A DNA stretch of 64,000 bases from Shewanella morhuae (GTDB lineage Bacteria; Pseudomonadota; Gammaproteobacteria; Enterobacterales; Shewanellaceae). Location of the stretch: positions 171,669 through 235,668 of the forward strand of contig NZ_FTNN01000007.1 in assembly GCF_900156405.1 (NCBI RefSeq), written 5' to 3'. The translations under genes and the position numbers were made by a program. Shown piece after piece: positions 1-9,817 of the stretch. Each line of letters begins with the position of its first letter. Position 1 is the first letter of the stretch. A model generated the notes under the pieces. The model had not been told where the DNA came from, did not search any database, and worked only from the letters and a program-made list of their open reading frames with translations.

Positions 1-2103
1 AAAGAAAAGGTTTATCAAGGTTCTCGCCTTGTGGCAGCTACACCTAACCGACTATTTGTCGATGCCTTTACTACCGAAACTTGGCGCCAACATGGTTTTT
101 ACCCCGTACTAAACGAGCGCAACCAAACCCCAGAGGCGAATACCCAAGCTTCGGTACTGGCCAGAATGCTCACACTTAAACAAATGCATCCACTACCCGA
201 AGACAAGATTTTAGATAAGCGTTTTGATTTCAGCCTAGACAGAGTGCAGCAGTGTGCCAACCTAGAAGAAATGGACCAATATCAACAAAGCCAACCGTAT
301 GCAGGTATGCCCTATGGCTTGCCTGCGCTGAATGCTAATGAACACCAAGTGCTGATGCACTGGCTCGAACAAGGCGCACCACTGCCATTTTCGCCATCGC
401 TAAGCCCTGAATTTACAACTGAAATCACCCAGTGGGAGACTTTCTTAAACGGCGATAGTTTAAAAAGCCAATTAAGCGCCCGTTATATCTATGAGCATTT
501 ATTTGCCTTTCATTTATATTTTGAGTCTTTGACAGAGCCAAGCGCACAACCGCTATTTTTCGAGCTAGTGCGATCCAGTACACCACCAGGGCAAGCCCTT
601 GATATTATTGCCTCCAGGCGCCCATTTGACGATCCTAAGGTGCAGCGAGTCTATTATCGTTTTCGGCCTTATCGAGCCACCATTGTCGATAAAACCCATA
701 TTCCTTACGCCTTAAACGCCAGCTTACTGAATAACTGGCAACAATGGTTTATCGATGCCGATTATCAAGTGACTGTACTACCAAGCTACGCGCCAAGTGT
801 CGCGGCTAACCCCTTCGAGGCCTTTATTCAACTGCCAGCTGGGGCGCGCTATCGATTTATGTTAACCCGTGCCCAAGACACCATTATGGGCTTTATTAAA
901 GGCCCAGTGTGTCGTGGTCAGGTCGCGCTCAATGTGATTAACGATAGATTTTGGGTGTACTTTGTTACACCTGATTATATCGATGGCGCCGATGTCATCG
1001 CATTTCAACAATCACAGCTAGAAAATCTACGTATGCCTGCTGAGGAAGAAAGCTCTGCAATGGCCGTCACTTGGGTCAAATATGCCGCCAAGCAAGGCAG
1101 ATATCTTCGAGCACGTAATCAATTTTTAAATAACAAATTAAAGAATGGCCAACACCTTACAATTGACAGTATCTGGGATGGAGACGGTAATAATGACAAT
1201 GCTAGCCTCACGGTATTACGTCACTTTGATAATGCGACTGTCGTTAAAGGTTTAGTGGGCGAGACGCCCAAAACCGCTTGGGTCATTGATTACGCTTTGT
1301 TAGAGCGTATCCATTATTTACTGGTAGCAGGATTTGATGTTTATGGTAACTATGGCCACCAGCTGCTCACTCGCCTGTATATGGATTTTTTGCGCATGGA
1401 GGGAGAGTCAAACTTCTTAACCTTACTGCCACAAGAAGAAAGACGTAAACAATTAAGTGATTGGTATCAAGGCTCTGGTACTCAACTTTCGGCGTTTATC
1501 ACAGGCGATATCAACACCTTTAATCAACCTACTGGCGTGCTCTACTATAGCGATGACCTAAAAGGCGAGTTGTATCAAAAGCTTGGGGGGAAAGTCGCTA
1601 AGGTTCAGCCACATAAATACGAGTTAAAAAACAACCAGTTACAGGCCAATAGTAAAGCATTACTGCAGGCACTAAGCCGAATAAAGGGCACACAAGCGAC
1701 CTTATTACCTGAGCTGACTATGATCATGGTCGAGCCAGAAAACGCAGGTAAAGCCGAGGTTTTCAGCTTAGTTCGCAATAGCGCTCATCGTAATATTTCG
1801 AGTCTTTTTAATGAGGCGAATAATCGCGAACCCGCGAAGGATGATGTCACCTTAGTGTATGGTTTATTAGGCAGTTATCCAGAGGCATTTTGGCTGGTGA
1901 AAGAGCAGGACTTAGCCAAAGTTGTCGCGACAGTAGAGCAAATGCAAACCGAAAAGAACTACGAGGCCTTGCTCGATTTTGTCGGTATTCGCCGCACTAA
2001 TCCTCAATTTTGGGCCTTTAGCGACAAACTCAATCAAGTATTTTTTGATAGCCACCCAATAACGAGTGGCTGGTTGGATTATAACCGCCTAGAAAATCGC
2101 TAA
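1..2103 (+). CDS. cti: Fatty acid cis/trans isomerase (CTI), 5'-truncated by window edge
   Basis: The reading frame is open from base 1, so the start lies outside the window; a GTG at 31 is internal. The visible 700 residues match my recollection of the fatty acid cis/trans isomerase family, a periplasmic c-type haem protein that converts cis-unsaturated membrane fatty acids to trans forms under solvent or heat stress. The N-terminal signal peptide and haem-binding CXXCH expected for the family would be upstream of the window, so they cannot be checked. The gene ends at a strong bidirectional terminator facing the peptidase gene. No other gene lies in the same transcript within the window. 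Confidence 0.8.
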   Translation, partial: KEKVYQGSRLVAATPNRLFVDAFTTETWRQHGFYPVLNERNQTPEANTQASVLARMLTLKQMHPLPEDKILDKRFDFSLDRVQQCANLEEMDQYQQSQPYAGMPYGLPALNANEHQVLMHWLEQGAPLPFSPSLSPEFTTEITQWETFLNGDSLKSQLSARYIYEHLFAFHLYFESLTEPSAQPLFFELVRSSTPPGQALDIIASRRPFDDPKVQRVYYRFRPYRATIVDKTHIPYALNASLLNNWQQWFIDADYQVTVLPSYAPSVAANPFEAFIQLPAGARYRFMLTRAQDTIMGFIKGPVCRGQVALNVINDRFWVYFVTPDYIDGADVIAFQQSQLENLRMPAEEESSAMAVTWVKYAAKQGRYLRARNQFLNNKLKNGQHLTIDSIWDGDGNNDNASLTVLRHFDNATVVKGLVGETPKTAWVIDYALLERIHYLLVAGFDVYGNYGHQLLTRLYMDFLRMEGESNFLTLLPQEERRKQLSDWYQGSGTQLSAFITGDINTFNQPTGVLYYSDDLKGELYQKLGGKVAKVQPHKYELKNNQLQANSKALLQALSRIKGTQATLLPELTMIMVEPENAGKAEVFSLVRNSAHRNISSLFNEANNREPAKDDVTLVYGLLGSYPEAFWLVKEQDLAKVVATVEQMQTEKNYEALLDFVGIRRTNPQFWAFSDKLNQVFFDSHPITSGWLDYNRLENR

Positions 2104-2116
2104 TAATCTTATTGAG

Positions 2117-2149
2117 TAAAAAAGGGGAACGCTAGCGTTCCCATTTTTT
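2117..2149. terminator. Bidirectional rho-independent terminator
   Basis: A perfect 18-bp palindrome (2125-2142, GGGAACG stem, CTAG centre) is flanked by an A-run on the left and a T-run on the right. It lies between the convergent isomerase and M13 peptidase genes and can serve both. Confidence 0.85.
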
Positions 2150-2166
2150 AAATCAACCGAGTAAAC

Positions 2167-4281
2167 TTACCAAATCTTAACCCGATCTTCTGGGGCTAAA
2201 TACAGCTTATCACCTGGCTTAACATCAAATGCGCGATACCAAGCATCTAAGTTACGCACGGTCAGTGCGCGGTACATGCCGGGCGCATGGCCATCGGTAG
2301 CAACGCGAGCACGCAGCGCTTCATCGCGCATTTTAGTGGCCCAAGTTTGTGCAAAGCCAATAAAGAAGCGTTGATCGCCGCTAAAGCCTTCAATCACAGG
2401 CGCGTCTACCCCTTTGAGTGAAGCATGGTAAGCATCATAAGCCGCAGCTAAACCTGCCACATCGGCAATGTTTTCACCTAAGGTGAGCTTGCCATTCACA
2501 TGCAAATCAGGGAATGGAGCATAGGCATCAAACTGCTGGGCTAACGCATCGCCTTGTTTAGCAAACTGGGCAAAGTCAGCGGGAGTCCACCAATTACGCA
2601 TAGCGCCAGTTGAGTCAAACGCTGCACCATTGTTGTCAAAACTGTGGCTGATTTCATGGCCAATCACAGCGCCTATTGCGCCATAGTTGTAAGCCGCATC
2701 GGCCTTAGCATCAAAAAATGGCGGCTGCAAAATACCCGCAGGGAAGTTAAGCGCATTTTGCACCGGCAAGTTCACTGCATTCACCACTTGCGGGGTCATC
2801 CACCACTCGCCTTTATCCATTGGCTTACCAATTTTGGCTAACTGATGGGCATATTCGACTTTTTCGCCGTTAACGGCATTTGCGTAGGCATTGGTTGCAG
2901 AAACTGCGTAGCTGTCGTAGTTGCGCCATTTATCGGGATAACCGACGCCCACTGCGATAGTTGCTACTTTCGCTAAGGCCTCTTTTTTAGTGGAAGGGTC
3001 CATCCAATCTAATTTTTCAACTCGCTGACCAAAAGCTGCCACTATGTTATCCACCATAGTGCTCACTTCTGCCTTGGCAGATGCTGGGAAATATTGCTCA
3101 ACATAGGCATGACCTACGGCATCCCCTAAGTATTGGTCAAGGGCGCTTAGGGCGAGTTTGTCGCGGCTTCGCTGCTCTGGCGTGCCAGAAAGCTTAGTGC
3201 CATTAAAGGCAAATGCAGCTTGATCAATATTTGATGGCAACACATCGGCATGGCTATTAATGTGATGAAACACCAACCAATCTTTCCATGCATTTAGCGG
3301 CTCTGAAGCCACTAATGCAGAAAGGCCGCTAATTGCAGTGGCATGGTAAGCAGCAAATTTTGGTTGATTACCCAACTGCGCGGCATCCCAAAAAGCAGCC
3401 CAATCTATGCCCGGCGCTTTAGTATCAAAATCAGCGCGGCTCCACACGCCCGAAGATTTAGCAAAATCTTCACTTTCTTCACGGCTAGCATGGGCGGCGG
3501 CAATCTTGTGTTCAAGGGCAAAAATCCGATCGGCGCGGGCTGCAGCATCACTCACACCTGCGTCTTTAAGGAGTGTTTCAATATAGGCACGATAAGCAGT
3601 GCGAATCTCAGACATTTTAGGATCGGCAGATAGGTAATATTCGCGCTCAGGTAAGCCTAAACCGCCCTGTAAAATATAGGGTAATACTTCGCCCGGTGTG
3701 GCGAGTCCTTGGGTTACAAAAATCCCGAACAGGTTTTCGGTAGAAAAGTCGGTTGCATTAAGTGGATCAACATCAGCGCGTAAATTTGCGCCTAATATCG
3801 CAGATAAATCTTGTTTGCTGCTAATGGCCTCAAAACGGGCAATATCAGCCTCGGCAGGTTTCATTCCTGCGGCGTCAATCGCGGCGGTATCGATGTAAGC
3901 CTTGTAGAAATCTGCTATACGCGCCTCATCGCTGCCCGCGGCGTGCTGCGCGTTAACCAGTTTAGCAATCAGGCTAGTATTATGTTTTTCGGTCGCTTCA
4001 AAGGCCACCAGAAAAGCACCCGTGCTGGAACGATCGGCCGGGATCGCCGTCGTTTTCATCCACTCGCCATTGGCGTAAGCATAAAAATCATCCCCAGGTT
4101 TTACGCTTGGCATCATGGCTGCCAAATTAATACCGATAGGCATTTGAGTCGCAACGGCTTGGCTTTTAGGCGCAGTTTCACTGGTTTTTGCAGTATTTTC
4201 TTGGCTGCTATCATTGCAAGCTGTGAGCCCTGTCAGTACTGATGTAGACAGTAACAGCACGGGAATAAGACGATCAGACAT
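2167..4281 (-). CDS. pepO: M13 (neprilysin/PepO) family zinc metallopeptidase, lipoprotein
   Basis: Predicted 704-residue zinc endopeptidase of the M13 family, which cleaves oligopeptides in the envelope. The start at 4281 is chosen over an upstream in-frame start because AGGAG lies 9 bases before it and the protein then begins with a lipoprotein signal peptide ending in the lipobox LTAC. The HEISH zinc motif lies near residue 540 and the second zinc-ligand motif GENIADVAG near residue 605, both in family order; the C-terminus ends with the usual Arg-Val-Lys-Ile-Trp. Length fits the family. It appears to be a single-gene transcript, convergent with the isomerase gene. Confidence 0.92.
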   Translation of the reverse strand: MSDRLIPVLLLSTSVLTGLTACNDSSQENTAKTSETAPKSQAVATQMPIGINLAAMMPSVKPGDDFYAYANGEWMKTTAIPADRSSTGAFLVAFEATEKHNTSLIAKLVNAQHAAGSDEARIADFYKAYIDTAAIDAAGMKPAEADIARFEAISSKQDLSAILGANLRADVDPLNATDFSTENLFGIFVTQGLATPGEVLPYILQGGLGLPEREYYLSADPKMSEIRTAYRAYIETLLKDAGVSDAAARADRIFALEHKIAAAHASREESEDFAKSSGVWSRADFDTKAPGIDWAAFWDAAQLGNQPKFAAYHATAISGLSALVASEPLNAWKDWLVFHHINSHADVLPSNIDQAAFAFNGTKLSGTPEQRSRDKLALSALDQYLGDAVGHAYVEQYFPASAKAEVSTMVDNIVAAFGQRVEKLDWMDPSTKKEALAKVATIAVGVGYPDKWRNYDSYAVSATNAYANAVNGEKVEYAHQLAKIGKPMDKGEWWMTPQVVNAVNLPVQNALNFPAGILQPPFFDAKADAAYNYGAIGAVIGHEISHSFDNNGAAFDSTGAMRNWWTPADFAQFAKQGDALAQQFDAYAPFPDLHVNGKLTLGENIADVAGLAAAYDAYHASLKGVDAPVIEGFSGDQRFFIGFAQTWATKMRDEALRARVATDGHAPGMYRALTVRNLDAWYRAFDVKPGDKLYLAPEDRVKIW

Positions 4282-4550
4282 GAATAACTCCTCTGTTTTA
4301 TTATTATATTTTGGTCGTGGCAACAGCACGTTAATTTAACTGTACAGCTAGTTTATTTAGCTCAGCGCTCGTCACCCTTTTGGCTAAGCTCAATCACTTG
4401 ACCCAATGGCTTGGCAGTGTAACTGGCTGTGGGCGCAGATGTAAAATAAAGCCACTTTTTATGATAAAAAATTAATATAAAATAGCGATTTTTATCTAAT
4501 CTAGCCGTTTAAAAAGGCACGCTAGCATGACCAGCAATAAAACGATGAAG

Positions 4551-4577
4551 ACGAAAAAGCCGACGTGATGCCGGCTT
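4551..4577 (-). terminator. Rho-independent terminator of the regulator gene
   Basis: Read on the minus strand, an 8-bp stem (AAGCCGGC / GTCGGCTT, one G-T pair) with a 5-base loop is followed by TTTTT, 20 bases beyond the stop of the winged-helix regulator. Confidence 0.8.
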
Positions 4578-4596
4578 AATATTATTTATAGCTGGG

Positions 4597-5880
4597 TTAC
4601 AGCTTAATTTGTGAGTACTGAGCCCATGCAACCACTTGTCCCATTTGAGGAATGATCCACACCGCGGTTTGCTCATTTTGATAGATACGATAATAAAATA
4701 AGTCTTCATCGCGGATATCGTGTTTACGGATTTCACGATAAAACTGCATCGCAGAAGCGCTAACTTCATCCGGCTTTGTCAGCTCTTTTTGCTGCACCTT
4801 AACGTGGAATACATCCACTTTAAGGTTACTGATTTCAGTTTGATACTGTTCAAACTCGCCGCGGATGGTGTATTTAATCGGTGTCGTTAAGCAATCTTGA
4901 TCTGTGATACATGAGGTCGAATAAAACTTACCCTTATTTTTGCCCTCGTACACTAGAGACATACTGAGATCGTTACGCACTAACAGCTCGCCCGCAACAG
5001 GGAAATAAATATCCGCATGGTAATTATGCTCAAGCAGTTCACCCATGGCAGTATCACCCGTTGGCAACACAATACGATTGTAACGAATGCGTTGCTCCAT
5101 TTGCTGACTGAGCGGAATAAACTCGGCCATATTCAAACCTGCCGGTTTTGCATCTAACGCGGTGATATTAATGATACCGCTACCATTACAGGCATCGGCA
5201 TCTAACTCAGGGCAAATTGCCATCGAATAATTATGCCCATCCGTTGCCACAAAGGCACTGAAATGCTTAATGCTGTCAACAAGATTACCTTCAGGCGCTA
5301 AATGTTTTTGCCACAATGACGGGTGCAAATGTTCCTCATCACCAATGTAGAACATTTGCGCGGTTCCAACAGTGCCACCGATATTGAGACTGATAAATTT
5401 ATCGGCATGCCACTTAACCAAATTTTTAACCATGGCATGGCGGTCACTCACATACCAGACGATCGCCAAGATAACGCACAGTAAGGCAATGCCCGCAAAT
5501 TTAGTCCAAGCAGATACCCCAACAATGGCATCACGGATAGCGTCTGCATCATTTATTGCTAACATTTTTACATGGGATTGCTCTGAAACATGCAGTTGAT
5601 AACCACGGCGGGCGATGGTTTTTAACTGCACTTCTGTATAGGGTTCTAACTTTTTACGCAGGGTACTAATGCACTGAGTTAACGATGTTGGCGCAACAAC
5701 GCGATCAGGCCAGCCAGCCTCTAAAAGCGCTTCCTTGGTAAAAATCGCATTAGGGGATGATAACAATAAAGCCAACACCGCCGCTTCAGAAAAGGTCAAA
5801 CTGATGGATGTACCATGCACTTGATCGACTAATTGTTTAGCCTGTTCATCTAACAATAAATAAGCAGTAATTTTATGCAT
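4597..5880 (-). CDS. ToxR/CadC-like winged-helix transcriptional regulator with one membrane segment
   Basis: About 427 residues. The N-terminal 100 residues look like an OmpR/ToxR-type winged-helix DNA-binding domain (features such as LTFSEAAVLALL, TSLTQCISTLRKKL and TIARRGYQL). One transmembrane helix follows (roughly residues 125-145, AGIALLCVILAIVWYV) and then a periplasmic domain of about 270 residues with several cysteines and no recognised fold. This layout is that of one-component membrane regulators such as CadC and ToxR. The start at 5880 fits the domain edge; an upstream start at 5982 would add a hydrophobic stretch not expected in the family, and neither has a strong ribosome site. 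It lies next to the sulfite locus in the same direction, but the signal and targets are unknown. Confidence 0.7.
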   Translation of the reverse strand: MHKITAYLLLDEQAKQLVDQVHGTSISLTFSEAAVLALLLSSPNAIFTKEALLEAGWPDRVVAPTSLTQCISTLRKKLEPYTEVQLKTIARRGYQLHVSEQSHVKMLAINDADAIRDAIVGVSAWTKFAGIALLCVILAIVWYVSDRHAMVKNLVKWHADKFISLNIGGTVGTAQMFYIGDEEHLHPSLWQKHLAPEGNLVDSIKHFSAFVATDGHNYSMAICPELDADACNGSGIINITALDAKPAGLNMAEFIPLSQQMEQRIRYNRIVLPTGDTAMGELLEHNYHADIYFPVAGELLVRNDLSMSLVYEGKNKGKFYSTSCITDQDCLTTPIKYTIRGEFEQYQTEISNLKVDVFHVKVQQKELTKPDEVSASAMQFYREIRKHDIRDEDLFYYRIYQNEQTAVWIIPQMGQVVAWAQYSQIKL

Positions 5881-6101
5881 GTTAAGCGCCCGATAAATCA
5901 GTAAAAACTGATAAGGTATGATTGCACTAACCATTGGCAACCATATTAGGACAACGTTTTTATCCATAAGCTGGAGTGACAAAGCATCACCAAGCTAATA
6001 GGGTTTACGTTACGTTTTAACAACATAAAATACTGTGACTGCATACTCAGTTTAGTTATTGTTTAATAAGCGCTAATTCCACCTAATGTAGCAGGTGCTA
6101 A

Positions 6102-6980
6102 TTAAATTTTTTGCTGTTTAAAGACCCAATGACAGCAAAAGAGTAAGCCGATAATCCAGCCAGCAAATAAACAATACATTAAGGGTAATCCAAGGCCTGT
6201 TTGCGCTATTAGCGTAAGGCTACTTTTCGCAACGAGCGTATCAGCGGGATTAGCAATCAAATTTAAGGCGCGAAATAAATCGGTAGGATTGAATAAAATC
6301 ACTATGTTAAATAACTCGCGATTAAGTATGTCGGCCATCGCGACTAATACAGTAAGTAATACCAGATCATATATTAGCGCCAGTACAAACCATAAAATAA
6401 GTAATATTCCTAATGCCTTAGCTTTTTCTCGCACACACAAACTGACCCAATAGCCTAATAAAATAAAGATTAATGATAGTAAAATACTGCTGAGGATTAA
6501 ATGAGTAAATCCGCTGACTATGGTTAACTGAACCTTAGCATCACCTAATAAAATCAGCATTAGCCCTGTCACGCCAAAGCCTAAAATACAGGCAATCGCC
6601 ATCACGCAACCATGGCCTAAAAACTTACCACACAGCAGATGCCAGCGCGCTAAAGGATAGGTCAACAATAACAGTAAAGTACCGGCCTCTTTCTCCCCCA
6701 CAAAGCTGTCATAACTCAACAAAATCGCACCTAACGGAAGAATAAATACCGATAATGTGACTAATCCAGAGAGGGTTTGTGCAGGCTCAAACATGGTTAA
6801 GCTGCCAGATATAGCGCTGCCCATAAAACTCACGCTCAATGAAAGCAGTAGCAATATTGCCGTCATCATCCATAACCAACGGTTACGCAGGTTATCCTTA
6901 AATTCTTTCGCGGCGATAGTGCTAATAATGCTCAGGGCGCTTAAATGGCCTCCCCCCGATAAAACCTCGGTTTGACTCAT
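6102..6980 (-). CDS. nosY: NosY-like ABC transporter permease (sulfite locus copper supply)
   Basis: 292-residue ABC-2 type permease with about six membrane helices and the conserved GEKEAGTLLLLLTYP loop seen in NosY. In nitrous oxide reducers NosDFY feeds the copper site of NosZ; no nosZ is present here, and the cluster is bound to sirA, whose enzyme class (MccA/SirA) uses a haem c-copper active site. I infer a role in supplying sulfur or copper to SirA. Its start overlaps the stop of the ATPase gene by 4 bases (ATGA), implying translational coupling. It is the last gene of the minus-strand operon. Confidence 0.85.
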   Translation of the reverse strand: MSQTEVLSGGGHLSALSIISTIAAKEFKDNLRNRWLWMMTAILLLLSLSVSFMGSAISGSLTMFEPAQTLSGLVTLSVFILPLGAILLSYDSFVGEKEAGTLLLLLTYPLARWHLLCGKFLGHGCVMAIACILGFGVTGLMLILLGDAKVQLTIVSGFTHLILSSILLSLIFILLGYWVSLCVREKAKALGILLILWFVLALIYDLVLLTVLVAMADILNRELFNIVILFNPTDLFRALNLIANPADTLVAKSSLTLIAQTGLGLPLMYCLFAGWIIGLLFCCHWVFKQQKI

Positions 6981-8029
6981 GTCATCGACTCCCGCTTAAG
7001 GTCATTAGTCATACTCACCGCTTGAAAGGCCGTAGGGGATAAAATAGGCGCTGGAATATCGCAAACGCTGCCCATAATACTTTCCATATAGTGATGAAAT
7101 ATATCCTGCAAGCTCGGCGGCTCTACAGAAAAGTCCACTAGCTTCATTTTTTGTAATAAATGATGTAATACCGCGGCTTTTTGGCTGGGCGCTATGGTCA
7201 GCTTTAAGCCCTGCTGCGAAGATGTGTTCACACATGCACTTAAAATAGGCTCGCTGAGCACCTCTTGCTTCTGTGTTTGGGATAACGAGTGTAAAAAAAT
7301 TTGGCTGGGTAACTCAGTTGCCGCCCTAAGAGAGGCTAAGCTTCCGCCAGCAAGCATGCGGCCTTGACCTAAGATCAAGGCTCTTTCCATTTGATCTTGC
7401 ACTAATCCTAACTCATGGGTGCTAATGATAATGGCGCAGCCTTGGGCTTTAAGTTGCGCGATTTTTTGATATAAAAATGCCGACGCTAAGGGATCTAAAC
7501 CCACGGTTGGCTCATCGAGTAATAATATTTTGGGGTTGGCTAATATCGCCTGTGCGAGCCCAAGGCGCTGACGCATTCCCTTTGAAAAGGTATTTAAACG
7601 CTGATTTTTAGCGGCCTCTAAACCAAACTCGGCAAGTAATGTATTGGCTTTTGCAGGGGCGATGCCCTTAAGTTTTGCGAAATACTGCAGCAGTTCCAAA
7701 GCGGTCATGTTGTCATAAAAGCTTACATTTTCAGGTAAGTAACCTAAAGATAAACGCTGCTGTGCATTCATGGCTCCGATATTGTGACCTTGCACGAAGA
7801 TCTGGCCGCTGGTGGGGGCAATAAGCCCTAAAATCAATTTAAGTAACGTTGATTTACCTGCGCCATTATGCCCAATGAGGGCGATGACTTCGCCTTTTAA
7901 CACATCAAAACTCACATTTTGCAGTGCCTTAAATTGGTTATAAGACTTAACGACATTAATGGCTTTAACGGCAATGTCGCTATGCAAGATAGCTTTATTC
8001 GCAGAGTGTGTAACCGCTTGATGATTCAT
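6977..8029 (-). CDS. nosF: NosF-like ABC transporter ATP-binding protein
   Basis: 350-residue ABC ATPase with Walker A GHNGAGKST, signature FSKGMRQRLG, Walker B ILLLDEPTVGLD and the switch His in STHE. Its closest type is NosF, partner of the NosY permease and NosD. The C-terminal 100 residues after the ATPase core are longer than the minimum NosF. The start overlaps the nosD-like stop by 4 bases and the end overlaps nosY by 4 bases, so the three genes are tightly coupled. It energises the NosY channel at the cytoplasmic face of the inner membrane. Confidence 0.88.
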   Translation of the reverse strand: MNHQAVTHSANKAILHSDIAVKAINVVKSYNQFKALQNVSFDVLKGEVIALIGHNGAGKSTLLKLILGLIAPTSGQIFVQGHNIGAMNAQQRLSLGYLPENVSFYDNMTALELLQYFAKLKGIAPAKANTLLAEFGLEAAKNQRLNTFSKGMRQRLGLAQAILANPKILLLDEPTVGLDPLASAFLYQKIAQLKAQGCAIIISTHELGLVQDQMERALILGQGRMLAGGSLASLRAATELPSQIFLHSLSQTQKQEVLSEPILSACVNTSSQQGLKLTIAPSQKAAVLHHLLQKMKLVDFSVEPPSLQDIFHHYMESIMGSVCDIPAPILSPTAFQAVSMTNDLKRESMT

Positions 8030-9315
8030 CGCGAAACTCCATCAACTTGCGCAGGCTCGCCCCAACGCATTAAGGGGAAGCTGTCACTAATACCACTTGT
8101 TGCTTGGGGCTGAAATTGTCGCTCGACCCAACGTAGTAGCAACACTACCGGACTTTCCATTAATAATTTTGCCTCTGGATAAAGCCAAAATAGTTTATCT
8201 AAACTGTCGTTAGGCCGATGCACAAGATCGCCAATGCCATCGGAATCTAAATCCCAGCCTTGATATTGCGACCAATAGTTACCCTGCCCCTGATAACTCC
8301 ACTCCAGTTGTGCGTCGCCCACGTATTTTACTTGGGTTTGATTTGCCACAATACGATTACGCCACAGACGATTTTTCTCACCGCCCATCGCCATACTGAT
8401 CCCCGTATCGCTATGACTAAACTCATTATCTTCAATGCGATTATTTTGCGCTGCGTAGATAAAAATACCTTTGCCCTCATTACCTAATTCCACGGTTCCC
8501 TTAGGATTATGAATATTACTAACGCTGTTAGCTTGTACATGGCAGGACTCAGTGATATTGAGCAAAATGCCAAAGTCACGCGCCTGAGTTACGCGATTAT
8601 GGTGTAGATAAATATCGGTTGAGCTCATTAAGGCATAACCCCCATCAACGGCAATGGCTTGGTTTTGCCACGCTTCGTCAGTTTGGGTGTACATGTAATG
8701 GATACCGTATTGCAGCTTGGTAAATTGATTTTCAGAAATGCGGCTGTGGTTAACAGACTCCAGATACACGCCATCACGGACAAAAATAAGCTGGTTATTA
8801 TGAATTTTCGGAGCAGTAACATGCTTAAGGTAAATACCATCGCCCCTATCCAATACATAAATAGCGCCATTACCACTAATGCTGTTAGCAAGGATTTCGG
8901 GCGCATTTATGTGTTCGCCATAAATACCAAAACCCTCACCTTCGAGGCGATTGGCGGTGATCAGCACGTTATCCGCCCCTTGCTGTAGCAAGATCCCCGC
9001 ATCACGATAATAGAGATCTCGCCCCCAATGACGGATATTGAGCCCTTCAATAGTCACCTTGGCGGCTTCAACAATTAACGCACTACCTTGGCGCTGTGCA
9101 TCTAAAGTAGCGCCAGCTTCACCTTTTAAATGAATAGATTGCGTCACACTAAATGATCCGTTGTATACCGCTGTCGCCAGTACAATAGTGTCACCATCTT
9201 GAGCCTTACCGAGCGCCAGCGTCAGTGAATCAGTATCTGTCACCCGAGTGAGCGCTGCCCAGCTACTGCAAGAGGCAAAGCACAACAGCCCAATAAAGAG
9301 TCGATGCAGCTTCAT
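8026..9315 (-). CDS. nosD: NosD-like periplasmic beta-helix maturation protein
   Basis: About 429 residues, with a signal peptide (MKLHRLFIGLLCFASCSSWA) followed by repeated NxI/GI rungs typical of a right-handed parallel beta-helix (for example GIYLKH, GVYLES, GIHYMY, GILLNI). This is the fold of NosD, the periplasmic partner of NosFY in metal-site assembly. ATG 9315 is preferred because an AGG-type ribosome site lies just upstream and it gives a clean signal peptide; a GTG at 9336 would overlap the nosL-like gene. In this setting it is inferred to help load the copper of SirA, since no nosZ is present. Confidence 0.85.
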   Translation of the reverse strand: MKLHRLFIGLLCFASCSSWAALTRVTDTDSLTLALGKAQDGDTIVLATAVYNGSFSVTQSIHLKGEAGATLDAQRQGSALIVEAAKVTIEGLNIRHWGRDLYYRDAGILLQQGADNVLITANRLEGEGFGIYGEHINAPEILANSISGNGAIYVLDRGDGIYLKHVTAPKIHNNQLIFVRDGVYLESVNHSRISENQFTKLQYGIHYMYTQTDEAWQNQAIAVDGGYALMSSTDIYLHHNRVTQARDFGILLNITESCHVQANSVSNIHNPKGTVELGNEGKGIFIYAAQNNRIEDNEFSHSDTGISMAMGGEKNRLWRNRIVANQTQVKYVGDAQLEWSYQGQGNYWSQYQGWDLDSDGIGDLVHRPNDSLDKLFWLYPEAKLLMESPVVLLLRWVERQFQPQATSGISDSFPLMRWGEPAQVDGVSR

Positions 9316-9325
9316 CTTTATAGCC

Positions 9326-9817
9326 CTACTTATCACCCGCCAACAGTTCTAATGTAATGTCGTTGAAGGTCAACACGCGACCGCCATATTCTTTGGCAAA
9401 GGCTTCGGCGGCGGCCTGAGTACTAAAAGGAGCAACCGCGGGTCCCATCACGGCTTTTTTAGTCGTGCCATACACATAAAATGCACTTTTTGCATCGATA
9501 AACGCACTATCGTCTGGCTGCTCCCAATGGGTCGTGGCGGCGTCATGCACCATCATATAATCAATCTGGCGCTTGTTTTCGCTTTGCAAAGCAAAGTTAA
9601 ACATATCGCGACTAGAACAAAATTTAGGCACCATTTTGTCGGCTTTGAGGTGTACTTGCCCTTTGGGGCCAGGATATTTAGTGATCACCATGCCGCACAA
9701 ATGACATCGGTCATGTTCATGGATCATCTCGGCTTGGTGGATTTGCTCGGTCGCCTCACTTTTATTGCCACTAAATAGCAAAGGTATTAACAGTAGTAAC
9801 CCATAGTACATCTTCAT
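9326..9817 (-). CDS. nosL: NosL-like copper-binding protein
   Basis: 163 residues with the NosL hallmark DRCHLCGMVI (CxxCGM, copper-binding in the family) around residues 36-45, and conserved DMF and YV segments further on. NosL is a copper(I) chaperone, usually an outer-membrane lipoprotein. Here the leader reads LLLLIPLLFSGN with no lipobox cysteine, so this copy should be either a soluble periplasmic protein or held by an uncleaved leader. A good AGGAG site precedes the start. It is the first of the nosLDFY-like genes, preceded by an unusual 249-base gap. Confidence 0.87.
   Translation of the reverse strand: MKMYYGLLLLIPLLFSGNKSEATEQIHQAEMIHEHDRCHLCGMVITKYPGPKGQVHLKADKMVPKFCSSRDMFNFALQSENKRQIDYMMVHDAATTHWEQPDDSAFIDAKSAFYVYGTTKKAVMGPAVAPFSTQAAAEAFAKEYGGRVLTFNDITLELLAGDK

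Noticed and set aside
2644..4242. Plus-strand frames of 65-143 codons within the M13 peptidase gene
   Set aside because: They are antisense to a clearly coding gene with HEISH and family motifs.
4509..4769. 86-codon minus-strand frame at the end of the membrane regulator gene
   Set aside because: It overlaps the regulator in another frame and spans its terminator.
6102..9817. nosLDFY as evidence of nitrous oxide reduction
   Set aside because: No nosZ or nosR is present, and the genes are in an operon with sirA; a role in the SirA copper site is more likely.
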